Source: Amia ocellicauda
Taxonomy: Eukaryota > Chordata > Actinopteri > Amiiformes > Amiidae
DNA: 64,000 bases
Direction: 5' to 3'
NCBI RefSeq assembly: GCF_036373705.1
Contig: NC_089869.1
Span: 14,271,676 to 14,335,675, forward strand
A model generated the notes under the pieces. The model worked only from the letters and a program-made list of their open reading frames with translations. It ran no database searches and was not told the DNA's origin. Shown in pieces: positions 1 through 20,100 of the stretch; position 1 is the stretch's first letter; each line of letters starts with the position of its first letter. Made by a program: the position numbers and the translations under genes.

Positions 1-1428
1 TGTTCCCCATCCCAAGGACAACTGACACATTACAGGTGTCAGCACCGTGAAGTATTTGTACTCATAACACAAATCCAGAGTTTATGGGCGACAATCCCAT
101 TACAAATGGCGACAATGTTTCATAGAAAGGAAGCATGGTACCCAGAAGATAAAAACAATACCTCAGAGCATCATGCCAACACTGACAGTTTCACTGACAT
201 TTTCATTAATAGCATGGGAGAGCGCATCAATATAAAGCTGTTACACTGTGGTTTCATGAATGAATGGTACTGCTTAAGCTGTGTAGGCAAGAAACGCAAA
301 GACAATACATTCTGACGTCTCCTGTAGTCTTATGCTAAATTGTTTGCTAAAGCTTAGTTTAAAGTGAGTGAAAGCTGTAACATTCCAGCGAAAAGCAAAC
401 CAAAATCATTGTTAGAAAGACATAAAAATAAGAGGTTTTATTTCTGTGCACCAAGTTAAAATACAATAGACCAGTATAAAACACAACAACTTCCTTTTAA
501 CATTAGCCAGCAAAGGCATAGTGGTAACAGAGGATGCACATGTATTTAATGTACGTGTTCTCAAGTAAGCTATACAAAAATAGTTTAAAGCAGTTTGTGT
601 AGCAGAGGGGAAGGGTGTACGTTTTCTTAATTAACTATGTTACCACTTAATCCAAGAATGCCCCAAATTTGACTGATTTAATTGATCCACTTCACTTCAC
701 TTACAGCTAAATAACTGTACAGCTACAACTAAAACAATGAAACTTTGGCTTGCATACCTTATGCAGGAAAAAATAAAATTCCAAATACAAACCTGAATTA
801 AAAATACAAGTGTCAGTTTTGGTGGAGAATTAAAGAATCTGAATCCAGAAATGCCATAATGCCCTGAGTAGATAACAGCCCTGGTTTATCTAGGTCACTC
901 TTTACAGCTCAGGGATTGTCTCTGATTTTTCTTACAGAGAGGAAATAGAAACAACTGATTTCAACATCTTGATAGTGGCTGTTTGGAAAGATTCCCAAAT
1001 ATTCCCAATCACTGTATAGAATGGGAATCTGCTGAAGGAAAGACTACCTTTTAAACACGTTCTAACACCCAATAACTGCCGAGCTTCTACAAAAGCTCTA
1101 AAGCTTCTACAAACTTTAAACTGCATGGCTCCTTTTGGGTCCCAGGGGCAAATAACCTCTAACTGAAAATGAACCCTCTCAACTCAGAACATCAACAATT
1201 TGGTGTCTTTTGCCCCTAGTTTCTCATGGCTCTAAAAAAGGTTACTGATTCTCACTTGGATTATTCACAGAAGGACGTCTCAAAAACAATTGTTTTTCTG
1301 AGATGGCTGCTGCCCACAGACCTTTCCAAACACAGGAAACCGAAATTCTGCAGATCTTGGTGCACCACACATGTCACTGATGGCTGTGAAATGTTCTTAT
1401 CCACTCCGAGGGGGTCATGATGGGCTGC
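1..1428 (-). other. R3HCC1L 3' UTR and downstream DNA
   Basis: No exon or RNA gene was recognised. The part from about 430 to 1428 is probably R3HCC1L 3' UTR. Short open frames here have no protein-like features. Confidence 0.5.
437..442 (-). promoter_or_regulatory. Candidate poly(A) signal for R3HCC1L
   Basis: AATAAA on the minus strand (TTTATT on plus), about 1 kb beyond the R3HCC1L stop. I saw no better match between it and the stop, so the 3' UTR is probably about 1428 down to about 420. Confidence 0.45.
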
Positions 1429-7592
<6,164 letters not shown>

Positions 7593-7610
7593 CAGCAGCC
7601 ACAACTCAGT

Positions 7611-10600
7611 CTGCAATGGCAAGAATCAAGCCTGTAAAAACACCCAACGGACAGCAGACACTCGTAATTTAGTTCTGTAGTTGTCAACGCTTGAAATTGT
7701 ATTACACATTTCAAATCATACTCATCATAATTTAAATCATATTTAAAAATGGACACAAAAACATTACACCAAGGGAATACATTTTTTAAACCTATACAAA
7801 GTTTTAACTGATATATTGTAAAAGTAATAATGTATGCTATAACCATGCATATTAGCTAGGAATTCTGAGATAAAATAATGATGATCAATGAGATCAGTTA
7901 TTGTCCCAAACTACATAAAGCCAGACACAGAGTTTTGGCTGGTCTGTAAAGCAATTCAGGCATTTAAAGATAATGCACCTGTAGGAAGGCAATGCCAAAT
8001 ATAAAATATATGTTATTGATTGTGGAACAACACCTGGCAGCAATCTTGTTAGAATTATTTCAGAAACTCTCAGGCCACTCTGTCATATTATATACTACTT
8101 TCCCAATACTCGATGGATGATGGATGAATACAAAAAATAAATACACTGTACTCCTATCCAGTGAAAAACATGAATTTCATAACAACCAATAACAAAAAGG
8201 TTCCCATACGAGTTTTCCACTATAAGTACGAGTTATCAGATTGAAATAGGGGAAAAAAAGTAGCACTCCTCATTTATATCTAAGTGTTGTGTATGTGATG
8301 TGAATTTCACCTTTTACTCTAATTACCAAAATGGAAAATATACACTTCATAATGCAGACATTTTTTAAAGTAGAAAAAAAAACAATGCTAGTTTTCTCGT
8401 TTTTAAGCACAACAGTAAATTTATGGCTGGTTGTAGTGAGATCAATCAAGGCGTGGAGGATTGGTAATTAATGCAGAGAGATGAGAGATGGGGCTCGCCT
8501 CTATACTCCCCCCCTCTTTCTCCTTGTTTATTTATCTTCACTGTCAGCCTGTTGTTCCGATTATGGATGTCATACAGCAATAAAGCGCTCTGGGATCAAT
8601 AACCCTGAAATTAAACAAAAAAATGAATTTCCGCAGCTTGCTGTAATCTACTGCCAGCTTCCTCTGTTTGGGACATCACTGCAAATTTACACAATAAGAA
8701 ACAGATAATTACTGCAGGTTAGTGTAGGGAAGGCAATGGTTCAGGAAAACTGGACTGCTGAACATCATGTAGAAATTAAAATGCCAGCTGTTAGCAGAGA
8801 AAAGAATAGTTTCAATTTAAGGCAGACAAAACAAAATGCAAAACAGTGTTTTAGAATTTTGTTCATTAGATTAAATGTTAATAAGTTCTAGAAGGTGCCA
8901 AGAATGTTTGGGCTACATAGTTTTACGTGGTTCACATCATATTATAGGTTATCTAATTGACTCTCAATCTTTTTTCTTTGTTAATCATCACATCAGCAAC
9001 CCTGAATATTATTTACAAACCTGATCAAGAGGACACCAATAGGACACAATGATTATAACCTCTTTAATATATTTAATTCAACAACAGGATCTAGTAAATC
9101 TAAAAAATATTAAAAGACAATATTATGGTGGTTACCTACGTGAGATATTATCGTTACAACTATTTCAGAAGTTTTAGAAAAACACTATCAGGAAAATAAA
9201 GTGATAACTAGCCATGTAAATCAGAGACTTTGTCAAACAGCATGCCATTAATAAAATAAACCCATGACCATCTCTCAAATTAATAATATAGATTTACGTA
9301 TGATGTGAAATTAAGCACATTTGAAAATAAAAAATCTAAATGAATAGAATCCCATTTCCTTTTTAATGATCAGCATCATCTGAAATTAACTTCAGCAGCC
9401 ATTTCATTTTCAGCCCCAGACGACCCCCGAGTTTTGGTATTGACAGCTGGCCTGCAGATTCATCTTCTGTCAGAGAGCTGGCGAGGCGCGGGAGACGGGG
9501 AAGATGAATGACTGAGCAGGAAGCCACCCCCGACACACGTCCACTATCAGACACGGCCCGCATTTCTCAGCACCCTCTCCCCAGTGTCAGGCAAATCGTT
9601 TGTCTCTTGGTTGGACTCAGGGAGCTAAATCGATCTAAACTTAATGTCTGCACTACAGGAAGACAATGATGCGAGAGAAAATCAGCTGGCTCCGCCCCAC
9701 AGTGACAGCCCTCTCCATCTTTGCGTAATAAGTTTTCTTTCTATCAACTGAAGGCGTTAACAGGCCCTGAGAACACTGAGGGGTGAGCCCTCAGATTCAT
9801 GTCCTTCTCTCCACCCTTTAAACTGAAGAGGGACCCTGCTAGGTTTAGTTAAAGAAAAACTAAACATTTCAATAATATTGGATGACTGTAAGGGACATAT
9901 TACATTTAGGTGAGGGGTAAGGGATGAAAGAGCTGCAAAGAGTTAGTGTGAATGCTGTATCCTTTCCCCAATTATAAAAATAATATTACCACAAAAATGT
10001 TTGGGTTTGTACACAATAGGATTGTATTTTAAAACATTTTAAGACCAGAAACTTTTTTTTTTTTATAGCAAGCTGATTGTGTATTATAACAAGATGCACC
10101 CCTTGACCTTATAGTCTGTGTTATGTAACTAAGAAACACAATTGTTTCCATCTGGAACTGACAACTGTTCAGAAACACTGGCAACAAATGAATCCACAAC
10201 AGGATTCTTAGTGTGAAAAACCCCACTGCATTTGTGAATGCGTGTTACATGACAAAATACATGTATTACTCATGTCTCATATGTGCATCAAGGCTGTAAC
10301 AAGTCTGCCAAAAGCTAAGATGCAATTGACACAGACCACAAATACATTTGACATGTTTATACTTGAAAGCTTTCAAATCAATCCACTTACATACAGAGTG
10401 GAAAATGCAGGAAGGGCTTGACCTAAAAAATACTGGAACCAGAAGCAAAAATGATGCAACAAACTAAAAACATCAGTCACTTTAAAAAGTTTATCTGCGG
10501 CAACGTCTGTTTTAGGTGAAATATAAATCAATATAACACATTTAGAAATTTTGCCTAAAACTATACTGAAAGTGACTATGTAAAGAGCAAAGATGTATCT

Positions 10601-11874
10601 GTTTAAAAGAGTGTTCAGGTGACTTACATAAACATACAAAAACAAGACTTCCACCCATCTCTTGCAGTGACCATTTTCTACAACACAAGTTTTGAAAAAA
10701 ATACATATCTGAGCTTTAAGACTGAATGATAAATTGCACTTAACTAACAGCCTATATATTGCAGGAGAACATTAAACACTTTTTAGTCATTCAAAAGTAT
10801 GCCAGTCACATACCCAATATCAAGAGTAGGCAAACCCTGCCCTACAGACTCACAAAGGCATTCTGGTTTTCATCCCAATTACGGTCTAAATGCCTTGACC
10901 TACAATTAGTGCAATGGTTGGTTGAATTAGTACAAGTTCATAATTTATAATTGAAAGTTAGCTATACAACTTATAGAATCACATCTTTCCGGGAACAATG
11001 ATGGATTCAAGAGGCTGTGACAAGCACAACACTTTCACTTTTGAGACAATAAAAGGAAAGTGTTGTGTTTTGGGGTAGACTTAATAGGAAAATAATGTGA
11101 CAGACACAGAAGTGATCAAAAATAAATACATTACAAATGTCCAGCGAATATACACAGTGTACCCATAATCCCTTACTAAGTAGAATCAAATGTTCTTGTT
11201 AATCTATACAGGCAAATCAGATAGTCTCTTACAGGAAAGCAGCTCCATTTCCTTTGTCATTCCAGGCAAGGACAGTATTTTTAGTGTACACTCCTGGTCA
11301 CTGTCTCTCTCATTACAGGGACTCGGTGGTTACATCAATACTAAACCTTCTAATATTACACCTTCTGGCGCCACACAACAACAATAATCCCACAGCCCCA
11401 TGTTGTTTCTCTCTCAAAGGAGCAGATATACGAGCTGAGAAGGACTGCAATTATCTCTCAAAGCTCTGTCCAGCATAGACAAATCCACACTTTTTTATTA
11501 CCTAGATATGGTCAGATTGGACTGGTAAAACAGCGTCCTTTATTTTATACCCAATACTTACAGGATGTGTCTCAGTCAATGCCCATGTTATACTAATAAA
11601 CAATTAATTAATTAGATACTTATAACATAGTCCACAAGTCGCAAAACATTTTCTAAGACATTAACGTAACGCCATACGTTTGCTATTTGACTGAATTGAC
11701 TCATTTCCCCCCCCAAGGCCTGTGGGAACACAACAGACCAAGGAAGTCAAGCTTGCTCAGGGTTTAATAAAATATAGCAATAACAATACAACATAACAGT
11801 AACAGAGCTGTACTCAAATGCCAGATACTTTATTTCATTTTTTTGGATAAACAGTTTCTGCTATTTTTAAATAC
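7611..11874 (-). other. R3HCC1L 5' intron (inferred)
   Basis: A strong acceptor at 7611-7620 shows that at least one upstream, probably non-coding, exon exists. No upstream coding exon was recognised on the minus strand. The 9.38-9.60 kb part is clearly GC-richer than its surroundings and might be a conserved regulatory element. The remainder is AT-rich and unremarkable. Confidence 0.4.
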
Positions 11875-11930
11875 CTCGTTTGTTTTGTGTTTTCCTCAGC
11901 ATTCACTAATCTCACAGCACTACGCACACA

Positions 11931-12007
11931 CCGGATGTTTGGCTTTGGCCCTTTCTTCCTGACGTCATCAAACAGCGCAAGGCTAAGGGAAGTCTGGTAG
12001 ATGTAGT
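11931..12007 (-). promoter_or_regulatory. Candidate R3HCC1L promoter (ETS, CRE and ZNF143-like motifs)
   Basis: Read on the minus strand, the order is ACTACATCTACCAG (12007-11994, one base from the ZNF143/ACTACAnnnCCCAG promoter motif), the full CRE palindrome TGACGTCA (11967-11960) followed directly by GGAAG, and ACATCCGG (11938-11931, ETS-like). Such clusters are typical of housekeeping promoters. A possible first-exon donor CGAG|gtattt lies at 11875/11874. The assignment to R3HCC1L rests on orientation and position. Confidence 0.45.
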
Positions 12008-12058
12008 TTTTAAATATACATTTTCCCGTTTAGCCTTTTTACTATGACATCTGTTTAT

Positions 12059-12060
<2 letters not shown>

Positions 12061-12131
<71 letters not shown>
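12061..12131. repeat. (TAA)n microsatellite
   Basis: About 24 uninterrupted TAA units. Confidence 0.97.
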
Positions 12132-12531
12132 GATATAACAGTGCACGAAGGAAAACACAAAGTATTTTACTGGGAACAAACAATAGGTTTATATATAGAA
12201 CATATAGAATTAGAATTACATCAATACTAAAATTATGTTTTTTGAGACACTGGAATAACTCCTGCTTTAATTGAGTCATTATATATATGTAAAGCTATCT
12301 ACTTTGCATCTCTGTTTTTGATTGTTGTTCCATCATAATTGTTCAGTGCAATTATTAGATTATTTCCTATTTGGAGGGGTTGTTTTGCATTTATATTTAT
12401 CCCATTATTTAAAATGGTTTCTTTGAGTAGGTTGCTATTTTCCTTCATGGACAGTGTTGTTTTCTGATAAAATAACATTTAAGAAGTTCAGGAAATGGGT
12501 CTACAGATTGTATGAGTTAGAACATGATTTA

Positions 12532-12748
12532 CAGTGCATCCGGAAAGGATTCACAATGCTTCACTTTTTCCACATTTTGTTATGTTACAGCCATATTCCA
12601 AAATGGATTAAATTAATTATTTTCCTCAAAATTCTACAAACAATACCCCATAATGACAACGTGAAAGACGTTTGTTTGAAATCTTTGCAAATGTATTAAA
12701 AATAAAAAACAAAAAAAGCACATGTACATAAGTGTTCACAGCCTTTGC
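12532..12748 (+). repeat. Left terminal inverted repeat of the Tc1 element
   Basis: Begins CAGTGCATCCGGAAAGG and is the inverse partner of 13955-14167, ending at CACAGCCTTTGC. Repeats of this length usually carry inner and outer transposase-binding sites (IR/DR type); the two sites were not separately resolved here. Confidence 0.9.
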
Positions 12749-13768
12749 TCAATACTTTGTTGAAGCACCTTTGGCACCAATTACAGCCTCAAGTCTTTTT
12801 GAGTATGATGCTACAAGCTTGGCACACCTATTTTTGGGCAGTTTCTCCCATTCTTCTTTGCAGGACCTCTCAAGCTCCATCAGGTTGGATGGGGAGCGTC
12901 AGTGCACAGCCATTTTCAGATCTCTCCAGAGATGTTCAATCGGGTTCAAGTCTGGGCTCTGGCTGGGCCACTCAAGGACATTCACAGAGTTGTCCTGTAG
13001 CCACTCCTTTGTTATCTTGGCTGTGTGCTTAGGGTCATTGTCCTGTTGGAAGATGAACCTTCGCCCCAGTCTGAGGTCCAGAGCGCTCTGGAGCATGTTT
13101 TCATCAAGGATGTCTCTGTACATTGCTGCATTCATCTTTCCCTCGATCCCGACTTGTCTCCCAGTTCTTGCCGCTGAAAAACATCCCCACAGCATGATGC
13201 TGCCACCACCATGCTTCACTGTAGGGATGATATTGGCCAGGTGATGAGCGGTGCCTGGTTTCCTCCAGACATGACGCTTGCCATTCAGGCCAAAGAGTTC
13301 AATCTGTGTTTCATCAGACCAGAGAATTTTGTTTCTCATAGTCTGAGAGTCCTTCAGGTGCCTTTTGGCAAACTCCAGGCGGGCTGTCATGTGCCTTTTA
13401 CTGAGGAGTGGCTTCCATCTGGCCACTCTACCATACAGGCCTGATTGATGGAGTGCTGCAGAGATGGTTGTTCTTCTGGAAGGTTCTCCTCTCTCCACAG
13501 AGACACGCTAGAGCTCTGTCAGAGTGACCATTGGGTTCTTGGTCACCTCCCTGACTAAGGCCCTTCTCCCCCGATTACTCAGTTTGGCCAGGCGGCCAAC
13601 TCTAAGAAGAGTCCTGGTGGTTCCAAACTTCTTCCATTTACAGATGATGGAGGCCACTGTGCACAATGGGACATTCAATGCTGCAGACATTTCTCTGTAC
13701 CCTTCCCCAGATCTGTGCCTCGATACAATACCATCTCGGAGGTCTACAGACAATTCCTTGGACTTCAT
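12749..13768 (-). pseudogene. Tc1-like transposase with two in-frame stops
   Basis: The frame runs from ATG at 13768 to TGA at 12749, 340 codons including the stop, the usual Tc1 length. The N-terminus has a helix-turn-helix region (YREMSAALNVPLCTVASII) and the GRPR-like linker RVGRLAKLSNRGRR. The DDE catalytic residues are visible in [15 protein letters not shown] and NPIEHLW. A TAG at 13510-13508, where related elements have CAG, and a TGA at 12901-12899, after KMAVH where related elements have CGA, interrupt the frame. No frameshift is seen, so decay is limited to point changes. The product cannot be full length. Confidence 0.93.
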
Positions 13769-13954
13769 GGCTTGGTTTGTGCTCTGACATGCACTGTTAA
13801 CTGTGGGACTTTATATAGACAGGTGTGTGCCTTTCCAAATCATGTCCAATCAACTGAATTTACCACAGGTGGACTCCAATCAAATGGTAGAAACATCTCA
13901 AGGATGATCAGTGGAAACAGGATTTCAATTTTGAAATCAATTTTGAGTGTCATG

Positions 13955-14167
13955 GCAAAGGCTGTGAATACTTATGTACATGTGCTTTTTTATTTTTTTA
14001 TTTTTAATAAATTTGCAAAAATTTCAAACTTCTTTTACGTTGTCATTATGGGCTATTGTTTGTAGAATTTTGAGGAAAATAATGAATTTAATCCATTTTG
14101 GAATAAGGCTGTAACATAACAAAATGTGGACAAAGTGAAGCGCTGTGAATACTTTCTGGATGCACTG
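13955..14167 (-). repeat. Right terminal inverted repeat of the Tc1 element
   Basis: Inverse partner of 12532-12748. The plus strand ends ACTTTCTGGATGCACTG, then TA. Confidence 0.9.
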
Positions 14168-17100
14168 TATCCCCACAGTCAAATAAAGTGTAATGTGTAA
14201 TGGGAATTCAGTTAGTCTTTACTGTTAATTATAATAATAAAAAACTATTCCTCTTCATTGTGGTTTCTATAGTAGACACAAGATCTACTGTACTACAGTA
14301 TTGTAATGCACTCTAATTAGCTGTAATAGAGATGCTAATAAACTGTATCACATCGTATAGAAGAGCTTTCTTCTGTCAATGGAAATCCAACTCCTAAACT
14401 GGAGAAAATAAATTTTGGTGTAACCTTGAACAGTATATCAGCTATCTAGACTATACTATGCAGCGCCATACTGTTACTGAAGTGGAGCGCTGTTCGCTGT
14501 CCAGTTGTCTGCCCCCCCCCCCACCCCCACCTAAAATCTCTCAGCGATGGTGAAGGAGCTCTTTCACAAATGCTTGTTTAGTTTATTTCCTGGGATCGTC
14601 TATAAAGTACAAAGCCTGTTATGTCATCTAATCAATATTTGAACATCAGATTTTTTTTCCCCTTTTCTACACACTAGATTTATTCTTACAGCCAGAAGGG
14701 CATAAATCACATATTCATACACTAAATTAAAAAATGATTTATGGCTTTTAAAAACTCTTTGGAAAAAGCACTGATGTAAAACATAGTAAATATTTGTTGA
14801 ACGGGGCAGCATAGAATATTTGAAAAGCATTTAATTAGCCTTTTAATGTATAATTGCTGAGGTGTTTTTTTGTGTGGAGAGGAGGGGGTAAAGATGGGAC
14901 TTATACAGCTTATTAGAATAGAGTGACAGTTTCAGAGGAATAACAAGGAAAGTTATAATATTTATTACTTTTCCCCGTGGTGATAAAAGTCACACCCCAC
15001 TCTATTGTTATTTATTATAGTGATAGGTAAAATGGGCTGAAAATTTGGAAATAAGGTTTGTAAGTAATAACAGTCACAGTGCTAGAGATCAGATAATGTA
15101 GTGTTTTCTCAGTTGTTCTGGTGATAAATTGTTTGGTGCTAATCTGTCAGTAAGAAGTGCAGTAGCTGGGCTGAGGCCAGTAAATAGATACACATGAATC
15201 CATCAGGCAAGATAATTCAATTCAGAGCTTTAAATATGTCTCACGAATTTAAGTCATTGGTAATGGACATTCTCAGTTTTCAGATATTTGTGATTTAAGG
15301 TGACCTACAAAACTCACTAAATTGGGGATCCCTGGGACCAGGTTTGGAGACCCTTGAATATAGGCAATGTAATCTCTATGGTGTAATGTATGGAAATTGA
15401 GTCTTGAAATGACCATGACAAGTCTCTTTAGTAGTAGCTTTGGCTTGGGAGACATACACTTCTAATGATATTGCGATAAATCATGACACATTATATGGAA
15501 AGCTATTGTGATTTAATGCAAATTTTCCCATAAGGTACTCATTCAGTGCAAACCAACATGCTCTGGAGAATACAGCTGTAGACTACAGATTTCAGCCATT
15601 CCTTCACACAGTCAATCATACAATCAAACAGAATGGTAAATGTTTCCATCTAATAAGTTAGTATGCTATAGCATGAAAAAAGTGTCCTGGAAATTGACAT
15701 ACAGGAAGGTAAATGGAAAAAAACATGCTTTTACAATGTGAAACCTATTATGATAAACATGGATTGCCCATTCCTGATGGGGTACAATTCAGCAGAAGGT
15801 GAATTATGATGCATATAATTCACCATCAGTCAGGAGGTTATAGGACTGTATGAAGGAATCTACCAAGGACATTTACAGAAAAGTCAAAGCTGGTGATGCA
15901 TGGAGCACTGAAGGCTCTGCATCCATGCTTCGCCTCTTGGTGCCCACAGAACATGGAGTCTGAGTCATCCAAGGGTCAAGGTTCACACGGCAGGCACCCT
16001 CCTCTCACATACAGGGAAAGCAATGACAGTGTCCTCTGTGGGATGGAGATTCAATATTGAGGCACTCTGTACATAAAGAACACTGTACTTGTATCTTTTT
16101 CTCCTGCAATTTCATGCATCTAATCATAAAATCTTGAAAGAAAACCTTGACTTCCTTCAAAACTGTTTTGTTTGATTTTCGTATTATAATTCTACAATCA
16201 CTGGTGTGTATTATGTAACAAAGAGGTAAAGTGTATCTTGATCTAAAACACAATTCAGTTTTAAAACCCTTAGTGTCTATAGTTATGCTCCTGAGACTCT
16301 GCAGCTCACACCAAGCTGTCTGTTTTCACCTAACCAGACCACACATTTACCCAGTCATTCAGAATGATATTGGGCAGTGGGCAGTGTAATGGGACTTTAG
16401 CCAGTGCCGAGTATTGGGCTTGTCCTCATAGGTTTCTCCTGAAGGGGCATCTCATTTGGGTCCTGAGGGACTGAGAGCCTTCAGTAATGGTTAAGGATTT
16501 GAGATTGATGTTCCATTGTACAACGATGAACACCCATTTGATTGTGGTACCATAAATTCTTCTTCTAATGTTTCGTTTTGAAAAGATACTTCTTTTGTTG
16601 AGTCAGACTCATCTGAGTTTTAGAAGGTTCATCACTTCTCTGCTCTTACATGAGTCTCTGCCCAACCTTCAGCCTCTGAGGGGAGGTCACAGGAAGTCTC
16701 CTGTGGGGTTGATTAGCCACAGCCATGCTAATAAGGGTATAAAACTAAATTGATGGGGGACGTAACATTTACGAGCTGTCTAAACCACTCTCTCACTCTC
16801 CCTCTCTCATGCTCTCTCTCGCTCTCACCATGACTGTGCTAATCCAGGTGTCACTGCATTGCTTTGCAGCCAAGGAGGTGTTGCAGGTAGGAACACCAAG
16901 TTAGCCTTAAGGAGATACTGGATTGTGAATCCAAACTTCAGCTTGATTCTTTAGACATTGAAATTGAATTGAAAATTTAAACAGTACATTTTTCCACACA
17001 GGACCAGGGCACATCAGAGCTCTGCTTACCTGTATGTTTTACAAAAAAAAAATGTCTTCAAATTAATAAACAAACAAAAACACCATCACAAACAACATCA

Positions 17101-20100
17101 ATATATTCTGTATTTGTTAATAAAACCTTAACTTGTTAAAATAAAAGTATACACCATTGTGTTTCTGAATTGACAATATGGCCTTTCCAATAAATACTTC
17201 TGCATCTTCTTACTTAGTAAGGATATTTTAAATGCATTATTAATTCATTTCAGTGTTTATTACATAATGCAGATCAAGAACCTCTCATTTGCCAACCTAT
17301 AGAGGTCACTCAGAATATACCTTCACACATCATTCCCACATTGGAAACTAATATATATCATAAAGAATATGTGTATCAATCAGATTTATATCTAAAATAA
17401 ATTCTACTCTGAGTATCATAAAATAAAATGAAAAATAAGTGAATCAAACTTAATATTAAAAAGAAATTAATTAGAATACTATTAATAATGAAAATGATAA
17501 GTACACTTAATTAAACACTAATTATTCATCCAAAGCTTCATTAAATTACTGAGGGACATATTAAAGACATTCAATTACTCCAATTTGTTCATGTTATAAA
17601 GGAATATTATAAGCTTTTTTTTTTTTTATCAGAAACCCACTGACAGTTATTTATGAGTTAAAAGCCCATAGGACTGAAACATCTAATTTTGGTGGGGATC
17701 CCAGGGGGTATCTAAAGCAGTGGTGCATGAATGAGGAATAAAACAAACTGCAAACAAGCTGCAATAAAAATGAATACTGCTCCTGGCTGAGGGCCCACCG
17801 CAAAGACACCCGTCTGCGGAGAGGAGGCTCATGGGCTCAGCTCTGTGACCTGCTCAATCAGACCCTATAATCTGCCAGCTCTGCAGTATTTGCTGGGGAA
17901 ATTTCAACACATCAGGTAATGGAGAAATAAATCATAGGAAACATTAAACAAATGCGGGTATATACTTTTAATAACAGGCACATTTAGAAAACCATTAATT
18001 TTATAAAAACTTTTATTTTCTACTTTCCAGGAATCAATTTCTCCTGTTGGCAAAGGCTTCAGGAGGATCACAGGCCATAGCTTTTCCAGCAGCTGGCAAA
18101 ATGAAAGAGTTCCATGAGCTTAGTACTGCTAAATTGGTTGCAAACAAATCTGTTTTCTTCTACAACTTATTTTACCATTAGACAGACCACTTAGATCCGT
18201 CTCCTGTAGTTTTCAACTATTCCTCAAGAATTAGCACTAGCCCTTCATTTTTGCTCCTGAGTGATGTACATATCTGATATTGTAGTGGCAGTGGATAACA
18301 AGAAATGATGCAATTTGTTACATTGAACGAAGTTATGGGATTGTATTAATGTACTGTAATTTCTATCTTCTGTATTATCGATGTTTTCTGTACCCTTCTG
18401 TACCCTTGCTATGTTCTTTAGTTTGTAATCAATCAATTAATCAAATCAAGGTTTTAATGACAATCTTTCCCCTCTCCAATATACACACACCTTATTTTTT
18501 GCGCCACAAATCTGTCTGACTATCGCATCAAAAGGGAGTAAACATGGGAACATTTAGCCTTTTTCTTGCCCTACTATTAATTTCCACTCCATTCAAAGTC
18601 CCAGCATCCAGGCCCACCTCCAAACACTAATGTTGTTTAGGTTAAAGGTTTCCTACAATGGGACTGATGGTCTTTACCAGTGTGAAAGCAATCATCTCTC
18701 ATGGCATTGATCTCTTCCTATTTCAGTCTCTCAGTCTGTCAAACTGTCCTGCTTTCATAGTATATGGACAGGTTTCACATAAATCAGCAAAAGCAACACC
18801 CAGTCATGCCTCTGCATGCTTCTCATTGGCCAGACCCCTCAATTCATATTCAAACAGCTCTCCCATGATTGGCCAGGCAGTTGCACAACAGCTTGCATAA
18901 AGCAGGAGCCTAGTAGAAGTTGTGTAAGAAAAACTAGGGAAGAATTGAAGAGATATTGGGGACACACTGGGCACAACTTAAGGAACCACTACTGTATGTC
19001 ACTCAGCAGATTGACAAGTTGGTGACTGGCTGATCCCTCTCTTCACTGTGAGTACTGAGGCTTTAATGAAATTATTCCTGCAGTGCTGGCAGCACAGAGC
19101 ATGGTGCAGCTCACACTGTACCACAGTAACTACTGCTTCAAACTACCTTGCAATTCATTTTCTTTTCAGTAAGCACAACTGTCATATCACTGCATTCTGA
19201 TTCAACACCATCCTTTCCTTTTTTTTTTTTTGCCTGGCTGCCAGAGAAAGAAAAAGAAAAATGAGAGGTGATGTGATGTTGGACATTTACCGGAAACTGG
19301 CATGTTTAATGTGTTAGAAAATCTTAATCTTAATTATGTTTTTAAATTCAGAACATTTTCCCTACTTATTCTTTTGTTAGTTTTGTTTTCCATAAAAGCT
19401 GTTTGCATATTAACAAAAAAAATCTATGTAATATATTTTTATTTATACAAATACACGCATACATAAATGTGTGTTTGCAAATATGTGCTTGGGTGTAGGA
19501 ATGGGGGGGGCTGTTACATTTGAATTCCACCTTTTCACTTGAAGAGTAAATACTAAATTCTGTGAACTAAGCATTGTAATACAATTGTTCCAGCATGAGA
19601 ACTGCTTTACATTTTCATTATAAATTACAAATATGAAATGTAGAGACACAAATGATACACACATTCATATACACATATACTTTGCATCATGCAGATGTAC
19701 ATGCAGACCTGAGGCCATGCATGCATATTGTGTTGGTAATGATACGAATCACAAAATAATGCTTTAGAGTTAGATTGTGTTCATTATATATTGGTGAAGA
19801 CATCATTACGTATGTATGATCTATTTCTCTGTTATTTGTAGTCTATGGTATTTCTATTTCATTTGCTATGGACAGGGCTCAAACAGTTAATTTGTGTGTC
19901 AGGGCAATGCTCTGAAACGTGCTGTGAAATTATTGTCAGTGTCTAAGGAATGAGATAAGAATGGTTATCTCAATTTGCAGGTTTCTGTTTTGTTGCTGTT
20001 GTCATTGCAAAATGTAAAAGCAGAGATTCGAAACAACTACCATAATAGCTGTTATGAACCCAGATCTGTGTGTTTGTTCATTTGCTTAGAGAATGCAGAA

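Larger units (their letters stand above)
12532..14167 (-). mobile_element. Tc1/mariner-type transposon, near full length, inactive
   Basis: The element starts CAGTGCATCC at 12532 and ends with the inverted GGATGCACTG at 14167. Both ends are flanked by TA, the expected target-site duplication (12530-12531 and 14168-14169). Terminal inverted repeats of about 215 nt (12532-12748 and 13955-14167) surround a single minus-strand transposase of Tc1 type. The length of 1.64 kb is normal for fish Tc1-like elements. The two repeats differ by only about fourteen substitutions and one 4-nt indel by eye, so the insertion is not very old. Two stop codons in the transposase make it non-autonomous. Confidence 0.95.

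Noticed and set aside
12044..12279. Open frames of poly-isoleucine
   Set aside because: Translations of the (TAA)n microsatellite.
12732..13244. A 170-codon plus-strand open frame
   Set aside because: Antisense shadow of the Tc1 transposase.
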